DNA from: Cephalotrichum gorgonifer
Taxonomy: Eukaryota > Ascomycota > Sordariomycetes > Microascales > Microascaceae
Reading direction: 5' to 3'
Length of the DNA stretch: 64,000 nucleotides
Assembly: GCA_900312665.1 (NCBI GenBank)
Contig: ONZQ02000001.1
Coordinates: 4,434,640 to 4,498,639, forward strand
Position numbers and translations under genes: made by a program. Positions 33,952-45,734 of the stretch are shown here, one piece after another. The notes under the pieces were generated by a model. The model was not told where the DNA came from and did no database searches. It saw only the letters and a program-made list of their open reading frames with translations. Positions within the stretch are counted from its first letter, which is position 1. Each line of letters starts with the position of its first letter.

Positions 33952-35041
33952 ATGGCCCAGGTTCCCGTGCAGATGATCCATAGGGATCCCCAGCTCCTGT
34001 ACGCCATCCACCTCACCACCACAAGACCCCTCGAGCGCGGCGAGGTTCGGAATGGAAGATGAATTGACAAAGTCGGGCAGATACTGGATCCTCTTCCCCA
34101 TTACGATAGTCATGGTGCGTTTAATTTCCCATTCTCCCTTCCCATTAACCTTCCGTCCAGGACCCAAAGCCTAACCGTTGTCTTGTTTGCCCCAGATCCT
34201 CACCGGCATCCTCCGCCACTACGCCGCCGCCTTCCTCGCGCAGCCGCCCAAGCAGGTCGAGAAGCGCGCGATGCGCGAGCAGCGCGCCCTCCTCCACGGC
34301 GGCAGCATCAAGAACAACTTCCACGTCCTCTCGCGCAAGTCGTTCGAGGCCCGCCGCGACTACCTCATCCCCGCCTTCGAGTCGGGCACCTTCCTGAAGG
34401 ATCCGGACCGGAAGGGCCAGCCGGCGCCCAACCCGCTCACGGACCCGGGCGCGATGGACGGGATGATGGGCATGATGAAGGGGAACATGGCCATGATCAT
34501 CCCGAACACGCTCATCATGAGCTGGATCAACGCCTTCTTTAGCGGCTACGTCATCAGTGGGTTCTTGTTGTCGATGTTTCTTGGGTATGAGGGCTAATGT
34601 CTGTTCACAGTGAAACTTCCGTTCCCTATTACGATCAAGTTCAAGAGCATGTTGCAGTCCGGCGTGGCGACGAAGGATCTGGACCCGCGGTGGATGTCCA
34701 GCATCAGCTGGTATTTCCTCTGTATTTTTGGTCTGCAGTCGGTGTTTAACTTCTTGCTTGGGAGCGACAATGGTATGTTTCCGGTTCAGCGCCCCCCCCC
34801 CCCCTTTTTTTCTCCTCAACCTATCGCTTTTCCCCTTCCATTTACTGACGGAGATCCAGCTGCGAGCCAAGCTGCCGCGCAGATGGCCCAGATGGGACCG
34901 CAGGCGGGGCCACAGATGTTTGGCCCCGGCCAGGACCCCGACAAGCAGTTCCAGGCCGAGGCGGAGAACCTGGCCGTTATCGACCACTACTCCGTCCTCG
35001 ATGGGATCGAGAGCAGGCTTCTGCAGAGTGTCGCGGCGTAG
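33952..35041 (+). CDS. EMC3: ER membrane protein complex subunit 3 (EMC3, Oxa1-superfamily)
   Basis: Core insertase subunit of the ER membrane complex that inserts tail-anchored and some multipass proteins. Five exons: 33952-33998, 34081-34114, 34196-34556, 34611-34772 and 34860-35041, giving 261 residues. The joined start reads MAQVPVQMIHRDPQLLYWIL. Three membrane segments are seen: LLYWILFPITIVMILTGIL, MAMIIPNTLIMSWINAFFSG and SISWYFLCIFGLQSVFNFLL. Between the last two lies the conserved MKLPFPITIKFKSMLQSG and DPRWMSS. The Met-rich MDGMMGMMKGN precedes the second helix, as in orthologues. Exon 2 is only 34 nt. Intron 4 has a strong C/T tract before its acceptor. It converges on RPC25 with 159 bp between stop codons. 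Confidence 0.93.
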
Positions 35042-35200
35042 TGTTGTATCATGGCTAGGGACTGGGGCAGAACTTGCACCCCAGCAACACCTTCCTCGCA
35101 CAAGCGAGCGGGCGGCAGTCACAGTACGTAGATGTTCGGTTCGGGAGCGGGGCTGCTTCTCCCCGCCAACTCATCAATTGACGTCGCTTCCGGGGTATCA

Positions 35201-36072
35201 CTAGTTGCCATCTCCGTCCCACCACAGGCAGACGCCTAGACCCTCCTTTGCCATGCTCCCCTTGATCCTGTAGGGCGCCTTAGGGGGATTATCCTCTAGG
35301 TTCTGCTGGGGTCCGAGCGGCGTCTGGTCGTGCCACTCCTCGTCGATGACCTGGAACCGCACCATTTCGTGGTTATCGTAGAAGAGTCTGTCGTCCTCTA
35401 GGTTCCATATCCAAAGTTGCTCCGAGTGGTTACTGCGGAGGAGAGGGGTTGTTAGTGAACGCGCTGGGTGGGCGAGGGAACGGGTGGGTGGGTGTCGTTG
35501 GATAAACGTACTATTCAGCGCCTTCAGGTAGCTCCTCAAATGGAACAAAGATGTCGTCGAAGAAATCGGTTCGTACTGTCAGGCGGGATTAGAGTGTGCT
35601 GCGGAGCCGGATTCAGAGGGAGCATGGTGCCAGAAAGACTTACGGTGAATGCCAGCAGGCGTCGAGCTTCTTATCCTGGCCAAGAGGACCTCGCCCTTGA
35701 AAGGGCGGAACACCACCATTCGGAACTCAACTGTCACATGTCAGCTATGTGTGTACAAGGAGGGCATCATGAGTGACCAGGTTCAAACCTACCATTGACA
35801 TTGACCAGACCCGTGCCATGGCCTATAAGGCCCTCGGAGGCCCAGAGGAGGTCATAGAAGCAGATGCAGAGGCCAATGTTCTGGATGACCTTGTTAGAAT
35901 ACTTGGCGTTGATGTTGTCTTCTATCGCCACCGCGCTCTCCTTAGAGAAGTCCTCGGGCGCGATCTGGACGAGATCGGCAATCTTGGTCTATAAGAAAAC
36001 ATTTACTTGTCAGAGGGTGTAAAAGTTAGAGAGGAAGGGGCATGGGAAGTCGCTACGCACGAGTAAGAACAT
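35201..36072 (-). CDS. RPC25: RNA polymerase III subunit RPC25 (RPC8, Rpb7-like)
   Basis: Stalk subunit of RNA polymerase III needed for initiation on tRNA and 5S genes. Five exons on the minus strand: 36072-36061, 35988-35793, 35730-35644, 35575-35512 and 35432-35201, giving 196 residues. Exon 1 codes only MFLL; the protein continues TKIADLVQIAPEDFSKES, then NKVIQNIGLCICFYDLLWAS. VEFRMVVFRPFKGEVL opens the S1-like C-terminal domain, followed by DFFDDIFVPFEELPEGAEYN and LWIWNLEDDRLFYDNHEMVR. The end GLGVCLWWDGDGN is slightly shorter than yeast Rpc25 (212 residues). All donor and acceptor phases agree. Confidence 0.93.
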
Positions 36073-36889
36073 CAAGATTGATTTGCAAGAGAATGGGTAT
36101 TTGCAGCTGCGGGGGAGCTACAAAAGGGCAAGAGACAGGCTTGGGAGTCTGCTTCTGGAGGATAGATCGACTTCGGAGGCTGGCTTTCGCCCTTGGGTGG
36201 TTTGGCTTTTTGGTGGGGTTTCCCGTAGATTCGCGATATAGTTCGGCAGAAAACCAGAAGCGCCACACCGCCTTCCCTATCCTGCCTAATTCAATATGCG
36301 GTCAATCCAAGTACGGAGTACTTCGTACCCTCCACCAAACGTTGGTGCAGTTGCAGTAATAACCGGCCCCTCTCATCATTTCGGCTTCGGTCATTTAGGG
36401 AAGAAACCTTGGTTATCCTGGCCCAATTTTTCCGATTCCCACGGGCCACCAGAACGACACCGCACGACACGACACGTCGTCCCGCCTCATCTATTTCGGC
36501 CCTTTCGTCGCCCTGTTTCATCTGGTCCTGTTCTACACCCCCGTGTCATTTCCATCTCAAAAGCCTGGCAAAGCGTCCGCAGGCTTCCCTTTCCTCCACG
36601 GGCTCCCGTCGTTTTGGTCTCGACGATCATCGATATCCGGTCGTCGGCCTCTTTGTCCTAATTGGAACAATATTCCTGTCCTTTGCGTCTCTTATCATCA
36701 GCTTCTTCTCTGTTTTCGCGGCAGCCCGCGTGAACGCAGTCCCGTTTCCATCTAGCTTTCCTACTTTTCTTATATCTTTTTCTCTTTTGCATTTCCGTCC
36801 TTTTCTCCTCTACATCCCCTCTGCTTGTCGCATCACAGCGTCACTGTTCCGACGAAGATACCCCAACTACCTCGTCCTCGTCAATCATC
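36073..36889. promoter_or_regulatory. Divergent promoter region RPC25 / NUFIP1-like gene
   Basis: 817 bp between head-to-head ATGs. GTACGGAGTACTTCGTAC (36310-36327) is a nested GTAC-rich word. The 3' half is pyrimidine-rich leader sequence for the NUFIP1-like gene. Overlapping short ORFs are not called. Confidence 0.45.
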
Positions 36890-38913
36890 ATGTCCAACTA
36901 CAACTACGGTCCGCCTCCGCCTCCTCCCCCGCAGGCTGGTCACCAGCCATATGGGCACCACCCCAATGCATATCCCCCAAGTACCCCTTCCCGAGGCGGA
37001 GGCTCCCACTCTAGAGGTCGCGGAGGCGGATACTCGACGAACTATAACACAGGCCGTCCAGAGTATCAGCAGCCGCCGAGCCAGTCCCCGTATCCCTACG
37101 CTGGGTACTCGCCACAGACTCCCGCATCCTACGCGTCAGACGGTAGTTACCAGACGCCGCCGCAACGGCAGCCCGAGTATGCTCCCGCGCCGCCGCATGC
37201 TAGCCATGCTCCCGCTCCCCTCTCAAACACCAACTACCACCCCAACTATACCCAGCCTGCCTACGGCGGCCAACCACAGTATACCAGTCACCCGAGCTAC
37301 GCCGCCCAAGCTCCATCTCCATATCCACCGCACTATGCCGCCGCTCCACCCGCATCATCACCTCCTCAGTGGTCAACCCCGCCCGCTCATCAGCCCCAGA
37401 ACAACGGTTATCAGGGGGGGCGGCAGCGAGGCGGTTATCAAGGCGATCGGGGCGGCTCACGCGGTGCACCGGCTATGCGTGTGGCTTATCGAGAGGAACA
37501 TCCCCAGCCACCCGCCAACCCGGGTTATGGCGGGGCCCACTACCAAGACCCTCGTGCCGTTGCTTCGTACCAGCCCCAGGCGGCGCCTCAGCAATACCAC
37601 TACGCACCTCCTCCGCCGCCGCCGGCCCATGCTTCTTCGCTTCCAGCCCGTCACGACTCGCACATCTCTCACGGCCACAATAACGGCGGCCGACGCGGTG
37701 GCCGTGGTGGATCTTTCCGAGATGGAAACGGTCGCGGCCGCTTCCAGGCTCATGGTGGGGGAGACAAGCAGCGGCATCATAAGAAGTCGAATAATGCCGC
37801 TCAGGAACCGAATAACCAGAAGTCCGAGCAGCAGCAAGCGCATGGCAAGAAGAAGAAGCGCAAGGTCAATACCCTTGGGCTCATTCCAGGAGATGCATCG
37901 GGCAGCGAAGACGATGACGACGGTGAGGAGAGTAAACTGAGCAATCTTATGGGGAGCGAGGTTATCCAGTAAGTACCGGATTCCCGCCCGTGGTTGGCGG
38001 ATCCTGCGATTTTCCGTGTAAGGATATTGTGTGAGCTGACCAGGTGCTCCACAGGATCACCGACATGGCGGCCTTTATAGCAGAGCGCAAGAAGAGGTAT
38101 CCTACGAAAGAGCGTGTCGAAGCGAAGAAGATCGCCGAGCTGGCGCAAAAGGCTGAGGAGAAGACCGAGGCTACCTTACGCTTAGAGCGAGAGGCTGAGA
38201 AGCTTCGACGCCAACTGAAGAAGGTCGAGTCCTCTATCAAGCGCAAGCGTGAAGCGCAAGACGAAGGAGATGAGATGAGAGAGTCGTCCCCGGAAGCGGA
38301 CTCGGATGCCGACGTGCCTGAAGTTCAGACTAGTCGCGCTCCGGATGAGGTGGCCACACCATCCTCGCAAGCTGCTACTGCCAAGAGGGCAGACATATCA
38401 AGGCATTGCAAATACTACTCCACGGGAGGAAGTTGTGGGAAGAAGGGCAAGTGCCGCTTCGTCCATGACCCTGCAGTACGGGACGCCGCGGTTCGCGACA
38501 AGGATGCCAATAACGGCCAACTGACGATTAAGCAACGCTTGATCTTGAACGACAAGGAGCAAGAGGATCTCACCGTGCTCGAGTCTATCCAGTACCTCCG
38601 TGAAAAGGGGCTTATGAAGCCTGTTTCGGGGATTACTAGCAAGCCTGGAGCTGGCGGCGGCGGCGGGTCGGGTCGAGCCCAGGGAAAATCGAGCAAGCAG
38701 CCGACCAGCACCCCTTCCACACTTCCGGCCCCTCCTCCTTCATTGCCTCAACCGCCTAACAAGCGGGAGAATGGGGTGTCCCAGCCGCCTGCATCCACGG
38801 CTGTATCCACGTCGACCGCCCCTTCTACTACGGCTCCCGCGTCGGGCGTGTATGAGGGCTGGAACCTCTCCGGATACGGTGGAACAGGCATTCAGCCAGA
38901 GGACCTGCCTTAG
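36890..38913 (+). CDS. NUFIP1-domain protein with CCCH zinc finger
   Basis: Probably a nuclear RNA-binding assembly factor; NUFIP1 and yeast Rsa1 help assemble box C/D snoRNPs with R2TP. Two exons, 36890-37968 and 38055-38913, give 645 residues. Residues 1-290 are Pro/Tyr/Gln/Gly-rich with RGG-type motifs (GGRRGGRGGSFRDGNGRGR), typical of disordered RNA-binding regions. KKKKRKVNTLGLIPGD is followed by an acidic patch and then ITDMAAFIAERKKRYPTKER, the NUFIP1 core, just after the splice. A coiled-coil follows. One CCCH finger at about residues 478-497 has spacing C-x8-C-x5-C-x3-H. LTIKQRLILNDKEQEDLTVL is a further conserved segment. The Pro-rich tail ends GYGGTGIQPEDLP. A CAG six bases after GACCAGG offers an alternative acceptor, but only the one before 38055 restores IQ-ITDMAAF. 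Confidence 0.85.
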
Positions 38914-40416
38914 GTTGGGCGGTATTCTCTCTGGGACGAGTGAACCCTGAGCAACCTGGTAGAATCTTGGGAACGCCGTCTTTTTTTCGGTTCAGAAGAG
39001 TGCAGTTGCGCCGTCCACTCAACTCTCTCCTTGTGTGCGGTCCATTCTCTCACTGCATAGCTCAGCTCCTCCTATCAAGTTTGTCAATTTTCTCGAGCAC
39101 CACTGCAGACATACTTAGGTCGGATCAAGTTGCCATACAGGAGCTGGACCCCTGAGTGTGTCAGATCGCTCCTGTTTTCCGCAGCTTTGCACTCCAATCC
39201 CCATATGCCGGACAAGGTCTGCTTGAGCGGTCTACATCTCGCCTGAGACTCCCTACCGTCCAAGTCAAGTTTATGGATCGAACACGAATTAACGACTCTC
39301 CCTTTTTTGCCTCGTTTCGCCCCCCTGATCTAAACGGGGCCTGCCATGGGTCGCCACGGTCGATCCCCAACGGGGACCACGGTTTATCTTCTCGGCTCAG
39401 ACCTCGAGCCCATTCACAGCCAAGGGCCGCTAACCTATTTTTTGGGGACAATTTCTTTGCGCCAGCCGGTTTGGTGTCGTGTTGATAGACCAAGACAACA
39501 AGTGTCGCGCCGCTCCTCGCCCTTTTCTTTTCAACCCACACTATCATATATAGCTTTATTGCCATGTGGCTTCGTTATTGTTGGTGTCAAGCGGGGAGTA
39601 CCGGTATATGTTGGGAAACGCGGTTGCGCGGGGGACGCTTTATGAGATGGGAAATATAGATGTAAGATATTTACGGCCGAGGACGGGGGTTAAAGACATG
39701 GGTACATTTATTTCAATACATGTATGATTGTAAGTTCTGCTTGGAGCGTTGATATGAATATGTATGGATGTGGTGGCATGGTGACGTGGACAGACCTGTG
39801 CCCCTGAAAAGTCGGGCCAAATTAGGAGTTATTGAGACTGGCGAGAACTCGTGTGAATTGCTATCTTAAACTATGCGGGAAACACCATGAACTCCCTCCT
39901 CCGGCCAAAAACAAGAAAGAAGGCGCCGTAACGAAGTAGCCAAACTAAAGAAAATACACAAAACTATGAGAGAGTTGACGCGGAAAATGCAGGAAATAAA
40001 ACGCCGCCCGCTGATGCCCTGACATCCAAAACCTTGAACCTGACTGAACCCCCCTTCCTCCCCTTCCTCCTCCTTGCTGACCCCCCCCCTGGATCTATCC
40101 CCCCTAACTATGATGATATGATTTCTGTAGACTTCGAACCCGAAACGCTTCTCCCTTTGCTCTAAAACTAAAACACGAATGCACGACGGCGGACCTAGAT
40201 CACGTTTTGAAGCAAGATGCCAGTATACGTGAAGTAGGGGCGTTGGCGTAAAGGGGGAAAAAAGAAGAAGAAAAGGTTAATGACAATATGATTTTTAAGG
40301 GGGGAAAACGAAGAATTAAGAAAAAGGAAACAGAAAGAGGAAGGAGGTAAAAAAAGAAACAAGGAGGCGGTGGGTGGGAGGTAAGAGAGGCAGAGGGGAG
40401 GAGAGAGTGGTTTCGT
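38914..40416. other. Convergent intergenic region, 1.5 kb
   Basis: 3' flanks of the NUFIP1-like and SPT2 genes. Short ORFs such as 39156-39485 show no family resemblance. A-rich stretches occur at 40255-40360. Confidence 0.5.
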
Positions 40417-41601
40417 TCACCTCCTCATCGCCTCCCTCTTCCTCCTCTCCTTCTCCAGCTTCCGCTGCCTCTCCAGCTGCTCCTCCCTCCGGTCATCCCT
40501 CATGGCGATGTACGCCGCGTGTTCCTCCTCCTCGTCGATCTCGCCCAGGCCGGCCTCCATGTCGGAGGACTCGTACCCGGAGTAGTAGCCCCCGCGGTGC
40601 TGCGCGCCGTACTCGTCGCCGTCGTCGTCGTCTATCACGAAGCCGTCCAGGGAGTCCTCGTCCTCGTCGCGGTCCCGCTTGGAGCGGTGCTGGAGCTGCG
40701 GGTTCAGGAGGACGCCGCCGGGGGCGGGCTTCGCGGCGCGGGACGACGAGGATGCGCCGGGGCGGGGGCGCGCGGTGCCGGCGTAGCCCGTCGCCGGCGG
40801 CTGCCGGACCTTCTTCTTCTCGGGTTCGGGGTCGGGCGTGCGCGGGTTGGCCTTCCTAGCCTTGGTATCTACGGGGGTGGCGCGCGCGCCCTTGGCGGCG
40901 GGGCGGGCGAGGGGCGGGGCGCCTGGTTTCCGCGGGGCGGCGGCGGCGGGGCGGGGGTCGGAGTCGTCTCCCTTATCCTTCTTGAGCTGTGGCTTTTCGC
41001 TCCTCTTGTGTTGGATCTTGCCCACTTGGCCCATAGTTGCCTGGGCCCGTTGGCCTCGGGCCAAGATCTCGGCAAAGGAGCCCTTCTTCGGCGGTTTCTG
41101 GGGGGCAGCCGGGGCCGCAGGGGCGGCGGGTTTCGCGGCGGCGGCGGAGGGCTTCGCAGGGACCGTCGAGGGCTTCGCGGGAGCCGTGGAGGACTTCCGG
41201 GCCGTTCCCGTGGCGCCATTATATCTGGAGGCCGGATCGGGCTTCGACGGGGTACGGGCGGTCGACTGCTCGGCGGGGGCAGGTCGAGGGAGTGGGCGGC
41301 TCGAGGTAATCGGGGAGGAAGTCGCCTTATCGCCTGGTCGTGGCACCGGGCCGGTCCTCGCGCTCTTCGTAGGCTCCCGCCGTAGCTGGTCATCTGCCTT
41401 TCGTTTGGCTAGCAGTGAGTTCGTTCGAGGAGCCGGCCGGGCGGAGCCCGCGGGGGGCTTATCGCCCGTGTCGCCCTCGATCTGGGCGAGAAGACTACCT
41501 ATTCCAGCCTGTAAGGGGGAAAAAAGAGAAGAGGGGTTAGCTGGCCCACCCACTCGGCTCTCGGTATGCCAAGAATAAGGCTGCTTGGAACGTACCACCA
41601 T
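40417..41601 (-). CDS. SPT2: SPT2-like histone chaperone / chromatin protein
   Basis: Chromatin protein that binds H3-H4 and helps keep nucleosomes in place during transcription. Main exon 41508-40417 codes 363 residues; it is preceded by a proposed 6-nt first exon (41601-41596, ATG GTG) across an 87-bp GTACGT...CAG intron, giving 365 residues that begin MVAGIGSLLAQIEGD, like the MPIGDLLAQI-type starts of fungal Spt2. Without that splice the frame is also open and gives a longer, less typical N-terminus. The middle is Lys/Pro/Ala/Arg-rich and disordered. The diagnostic SPT2 C-terminal domain includes DEDSLDGFVIDDDDGDEYG, then YESSDMEAGLGEIDEEEEHA and a basic RKLEKERRKREAMRR end. GC content is very high over the linker. 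Confidence 0.88.
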   Translation of the reverse strand: MVVRSKQPYSWHTESRVGGPANPSSLFSPLQAGIGSLLAQIEGDTGDKPPAGSARPAPRTNSLLAKRKADDQLRREPTKSARTGPVPRPGDKATSSPITSSRPLPRPAPAEQSTARTPSKPDPASRYNGATGTARKSSTAPAKPSTVPAKPSAAAAKPAAPAAPAAPQKPPKKGSFAEILARGQRAQATMGQVGKIQHKRSEKPQLKKDKGDDSDPRPAAAAPRKPGAPPLARPAAKGARATPVDTKARKANPRTPDPEPEKKKVRQPPATGYAGTARPRPGASSSSRAAKPAPGGVLLNPQLQHRSKRDRDEDEDSLDGFVIDDDDGDEYGAQHRGGYYSGYESSDMEAGLGEIDEEEEHAAYIAMRDDRREEQLERQRKLEKERRKREAMRR

Positions 41602-43330
41602 GTCGACCAAATTTGCCGATAAGGGATTTGATGCGATGAAGTTACGCAGCGGTCAGAGAGGGATGGGAGGAGGGGTGAGAGGGTCAAATCCCCAAGACAT
41701 CGGGAAGGTTAGCGCTTTATCTTGGATGGGTAGGTAGCGTGGCGAGAATCGTGGGAGTTGGGGCCAGCCTGCAGCAGCCGCCTCTCAGATCGCGCGCACG
41801 AGACGTCGGTTTCGGGCGCCCGATGGCTCCAGGACTCGTTCAAATTAGACGCGAATATCGGGGAATGTGCTCGTAGGTGGTATGCCCCCTCCGGAAATGA
41901 GAAACTGGCGTTTTCCGGGACGAGAAAGGGAAGATATTAAGGTATGGAGAGAAGGCCACGGGAAAATGTGAATTCCAAATCGAACGAATTATGTTGGCAA
42001 GCAATGAGTCCATCTGGCGCTGAGCCACATGAATCTTCTGCCGCCTCAATGACGGGGCATCACGTGCATATGCATGTGCTGTGGCTGTGGCTGTGGGGGG
42101 GGAAGCCAACTCCAGTTACAAGCAGTTAGTAAGCGCTGCGAGACAAGCGCCTGCCTGTGCTCTGTCGGCTAGCTAGGTCTCATGGCCGAACGAGAGCTCA
42201 TGTACCATGACGTCGTCGCGATGTCATCATCCAAACGCAGGGAAAGAGAAGCTTTCACCAGCTTCCACCATTCTGAGTACTACTCGTAGGGCAGATGCCA
42301 GAAAGTGGTATGGTTGTGCGCCGCTTGTGAGTCTGCACTACCTGTCACTACTCGTCTAAGGGTCGTCAAGAGGATCTACATCCCTGTGCCCAATGCTGCC
42401 AGCTCGGTGTTGCGTGTCCGCGCCCACGTGCATATATCATTTGTGCGGATTGGACATCATTCCTCCTCCGACCTAAATAAGCACCGTGGTCAGGCTACCT
42501 AACTCGTCGGGCCACACGTAGAGCTAATAGGCACACTTCCCTGGGTATAAGGTTAATCCATCTCATGATTCCCAATAGCGTGTCAACGAGTTGTACTCCG
42601 TACAGAGGGTTCAAAACATTGCTGTGACCTCGGGATGGCAACGCATAGCGCGGGGATCGATGCAAGGCTACTAGAACTGCCAAGTTCTACACAATTTTTG
42701 CTCTCGTATGCTGACTGACATTGTAAGTGTACGGAGCGAGATTCCCAAAATAGGTACTACAGTGTACTATGGGGGCCCGGGCGGGCTGAAACAGGGTGGG
42801 AGGTACCCTGATGGATGTACTGTACCCCGGATTTGGTCAACCTCAATGGGGGATTTTTCCACGACCCTTCCTTCCTTCCTCACGTCACTTGTGTACCCCG
42901 ACGGACGCCATCTCATCTGCGTCAGGTGCTCCCAAACCTTGATCAGTTGGGCAAGTGCTTCTAGAACGTGATACCATTTTCTTTCAACTTTTCTTCGGGA
43001 CCTAAACATCTCCCCATGATATATATTCTGACAACCCCCAAATGACTATGAACGCGTCCTCCTCTTCTCTCCTCCCCGCGTGTCGACCACCCCACGCTTC
43101 AACTTTACCGCCCTCGATCGCCTAAGCGCAGAGCCGTGACACCTCCTACCTACCCGCGAACCAGCGGCACAGAAGAATCCAGAATCCCTCAGCTACCAGC
43201 CCTTGCTCTCTCTCTCTCTCTCCTAGCAGCCCCCAACCGCTGGCTGGTGTGACTCGCCTCGACTCGGCTCCTCTCGTTCCCCGCTCATCGATCAAGAGTC
43301 CCGGCGCGCCGGGGCCCACCAATAGCCAAG
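41602..43330. other. Divergent intergenic region SPT2 / PPN1, 1.7 kb
   Basis: No gene recognised. A (CT)n tract at about 43206-43224 lies in the probable leader of PPN1. GTAC-rich words such as TTGTACTCCGTAC occur at 42590-42602. Confidence 0.5.
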
Positions 43331-45734
43331 ATGGACCATTGTTACCGACTAAGACCTTTGTCGGCGCTTGTCATATGCAGTCTCGTAGCATCTGCATGGG
43401 CCGACGGCGGTAGTCAGACAGTGCTGGACCAAGGGGGCGAGCGCGACGGACCGCTTCTAGCTAACGGGCCTCCGCCGCCCAAGCGGGAACTGCATGGCAA
43501 GTTTCTACATATTACAGGTATGCTAACATGAACCTCGTCTACCCTTTACCTAGCTTCGTGCTTCTACTTTTACATGTACAAGTCCCTCGCTAACCGCCTC
43601 CCAACAAGATTTCCATCCCGATGAGCATTACAAGCCATACACGTCCGAAGAGAAAAGCTGCCATCGAGGCAAGGGCACGACCGGGGTTTACGGCAGCGCA
43701 GTATCAGAGTGTGACAGCTCCTACTCACTAGTAAACGACACGTTCGACTGGATCGCGGCCAACCTCAAGGACGACGTCGACTTTGTGATATGGACGGGCG
43801 ACTCTGCACGACACGACAATGACGAAAAGATACCGCGGACGGCCGACGAAGTCCTCCGCTCCAACCAATATCTCGTAGACCGCATGAAGGAGGTCTTCGC
43901 CGACGAGCGCAACCCGAACCAGCTCGCGGTGCCAATCATCCCTAATATCGGGAACAACGACTTCCTCCCGCATAACATTCTCCTGCCGGGCCCGAATAAG
44001 TGGCTCTCGTACTACGCCGAAATGTGGGGCGCGTTTATACCTGAAGAGCAGCGTCACTCTTTTGAGTTTGGCGGGTGGTACGATATTGAAGTTATTCCGA
44101 ATAAGCTGTCCGTCTTCAGCCTCAACACAATGTACTTTTTCGATCGCAACGCTGGTGTCGACGACTGCACAACGCCGTCGGAGCCGGGCTTTAAACAGAT
44201 GGAGTGGTTACGGATCCAGCTGCAGCAGCTGCGCGAGAGGGGGATGAAGGCCATCCTGTTGGGCCATGTGCCGCCGGTGAAGACGCCGAGCAAGCAGCTA
44301 TGGGACGAGACGTGCTGGCAGAAGTACAACCTGTGGATGCAGCAATACCGAGATGTCGTCGTGGGTTCGGTGTATGGGCACATGAACATTGACCACTTTG
44401 TGCTTCACGATACGAGGAAGATCGACATTGGGCTTCTAGGGGGGGATACGGCGGCCGCGGAGAGTTATTACGGTTTTGAGGATTATGGAGAGGATGAAGT
44501 TTGGGATCAAGAGCTTGAGGAATTCGAAGAGGAGGAAGATTTATACACATCGCCCGTATCGTCGAATAGCAAAGCCAGTTATCTCGAGGAGCTCCGCCGA
44601 GCCTGGTCCAAACTTCCAGAGGTTACGCCCCTCTGCAAGGGCGCCCAGCTATCAACCCTTACCGGCCCGGACCCGTCGGTGGACAAGAAGAAAGGCAGGA
44701 AAGGAAAGAAGGGAAGGAAGAGGAAGGAGAGGAAGAAGAAGGAGAAGAAGCTTGGAGGGAAGTGGGCCGAGAGATATCACGTCTCCTTCGTCAGCCCTAG
44801 CATCGTCCCAAACTTCTTCCCCACGCTTCGCGTCATCGAGTATAACATCACCGGCCTAGAAGATGCTCCTACGTGGACTCCAGCCGCAGGCACAAACCCG
44901 CCGGCGAGCCTCGGCAACCCAGATGAGACGGCCGAGTTGAATAGTGAAGTTCGGCAGGCCAGGGCGCTCCAGGCTGCGAGAAAGAGGAAGGGAAAGAAGA
45001 GGAAGGGGAAGAAGGGAAAGAAGGGGAGGAAGGGGAGGAAGGGAAGGAAGGGGGACCCCAGCCTCGTGGTTCCCGATCCACCGACGAAGAACTCACCCCC
45101 GGGGCCCGCGTACTCGCCGCAGCCGCTTACCTGGACCGGGTACTCACAATATTACGCCAACATCACCCGCATTAACGAGGGTGCTGCTTCCAGCGACGCC
45201 GTGGACGGAGGAAAAGCGAGGAAGTTCGGGTATGAGGTCGAGTACGATACCTTCTCGGATAAGCTGTATGGGCTCAAGGACATGACGGTTAGGAACTACG
45301 TGCGGCTCGCGTACCGGATAGGCATGGCGGCCGCGGGCAAGAAGGGACAGGTTTCGGTCGCACTCAATGATGAATACGAGGTCCTGGACGAGGAGGAACA
45401 AGGCGAAGATGGGGTGGGGGAGGAGGGAGAAACAGAAGAGGACGAAGAATCCGAAGAATTCGGAGATGAAGGCGAGGAGGTTGAAGAAGAGGATGAAGAA
45501 TTCGGAAATGAAGACGAGGCGGGTGTGGAGGGCGAGTTTGAGACCGAGAGCGTCGAGTGCCAAGTGGTCGCATCAGGAAAGCGCGAGAAACGCAAAAAGC
45601 GTGCGTCCGAGAGGGCGTGGCGGCGGTTCTTGAGGTACGCCTTTGTGAGCACCGGCTTCGAGGAGGAGACGATCGACGGGCTCAGCAGCGGAGTAGGCGA
45701 AGCAGACGAGAGGGAAGCATGGGATGAGCTATGA
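43331..45734 (+). CDS. PPN1: Endopolyphosphatase, vacuolar
   Basis: Cleaves long polyphosphate chains in the vacuole lumen. Two exons, 43331-43517 and 43609-45734, give 770 residues. A signal-anchor (LSALVICSLVASAW) precedes the calcineurin-like phosphoesterase fold: HITDFHPDEHY with Asp63 and His65, FVIWTGDSARHDND, IPNIGNNDFLPHN, ILLGHVPPVK and SVYGHMNIDHF, each a metallophosphatase block. ETCWQKY and CTTPSEPGF are family features. Unusual are long basic Lys/Arg/Gly tracts at 44683-44760 (KKKGRKGKKGRKRKERKKKE) and 44977-45055, and an acidic tract at 45385-45540, inside the C-terminal part where orthologues have shorter disordered linkers. The conserved YHVSFVSPSIVPNFFPTLR and LTWTGYSQYYANI flank them, so they are insertions and not frame errors. 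Confidence 0.93.

Noticed and set aside
35782..35791. GGTTCAAACC resembling a tRNA B box
   Set aside because: It lies at the donor of RPC25 intron 2, has no matching A box, acceptor stem or T-run, and is explained by coding and splice sequence.
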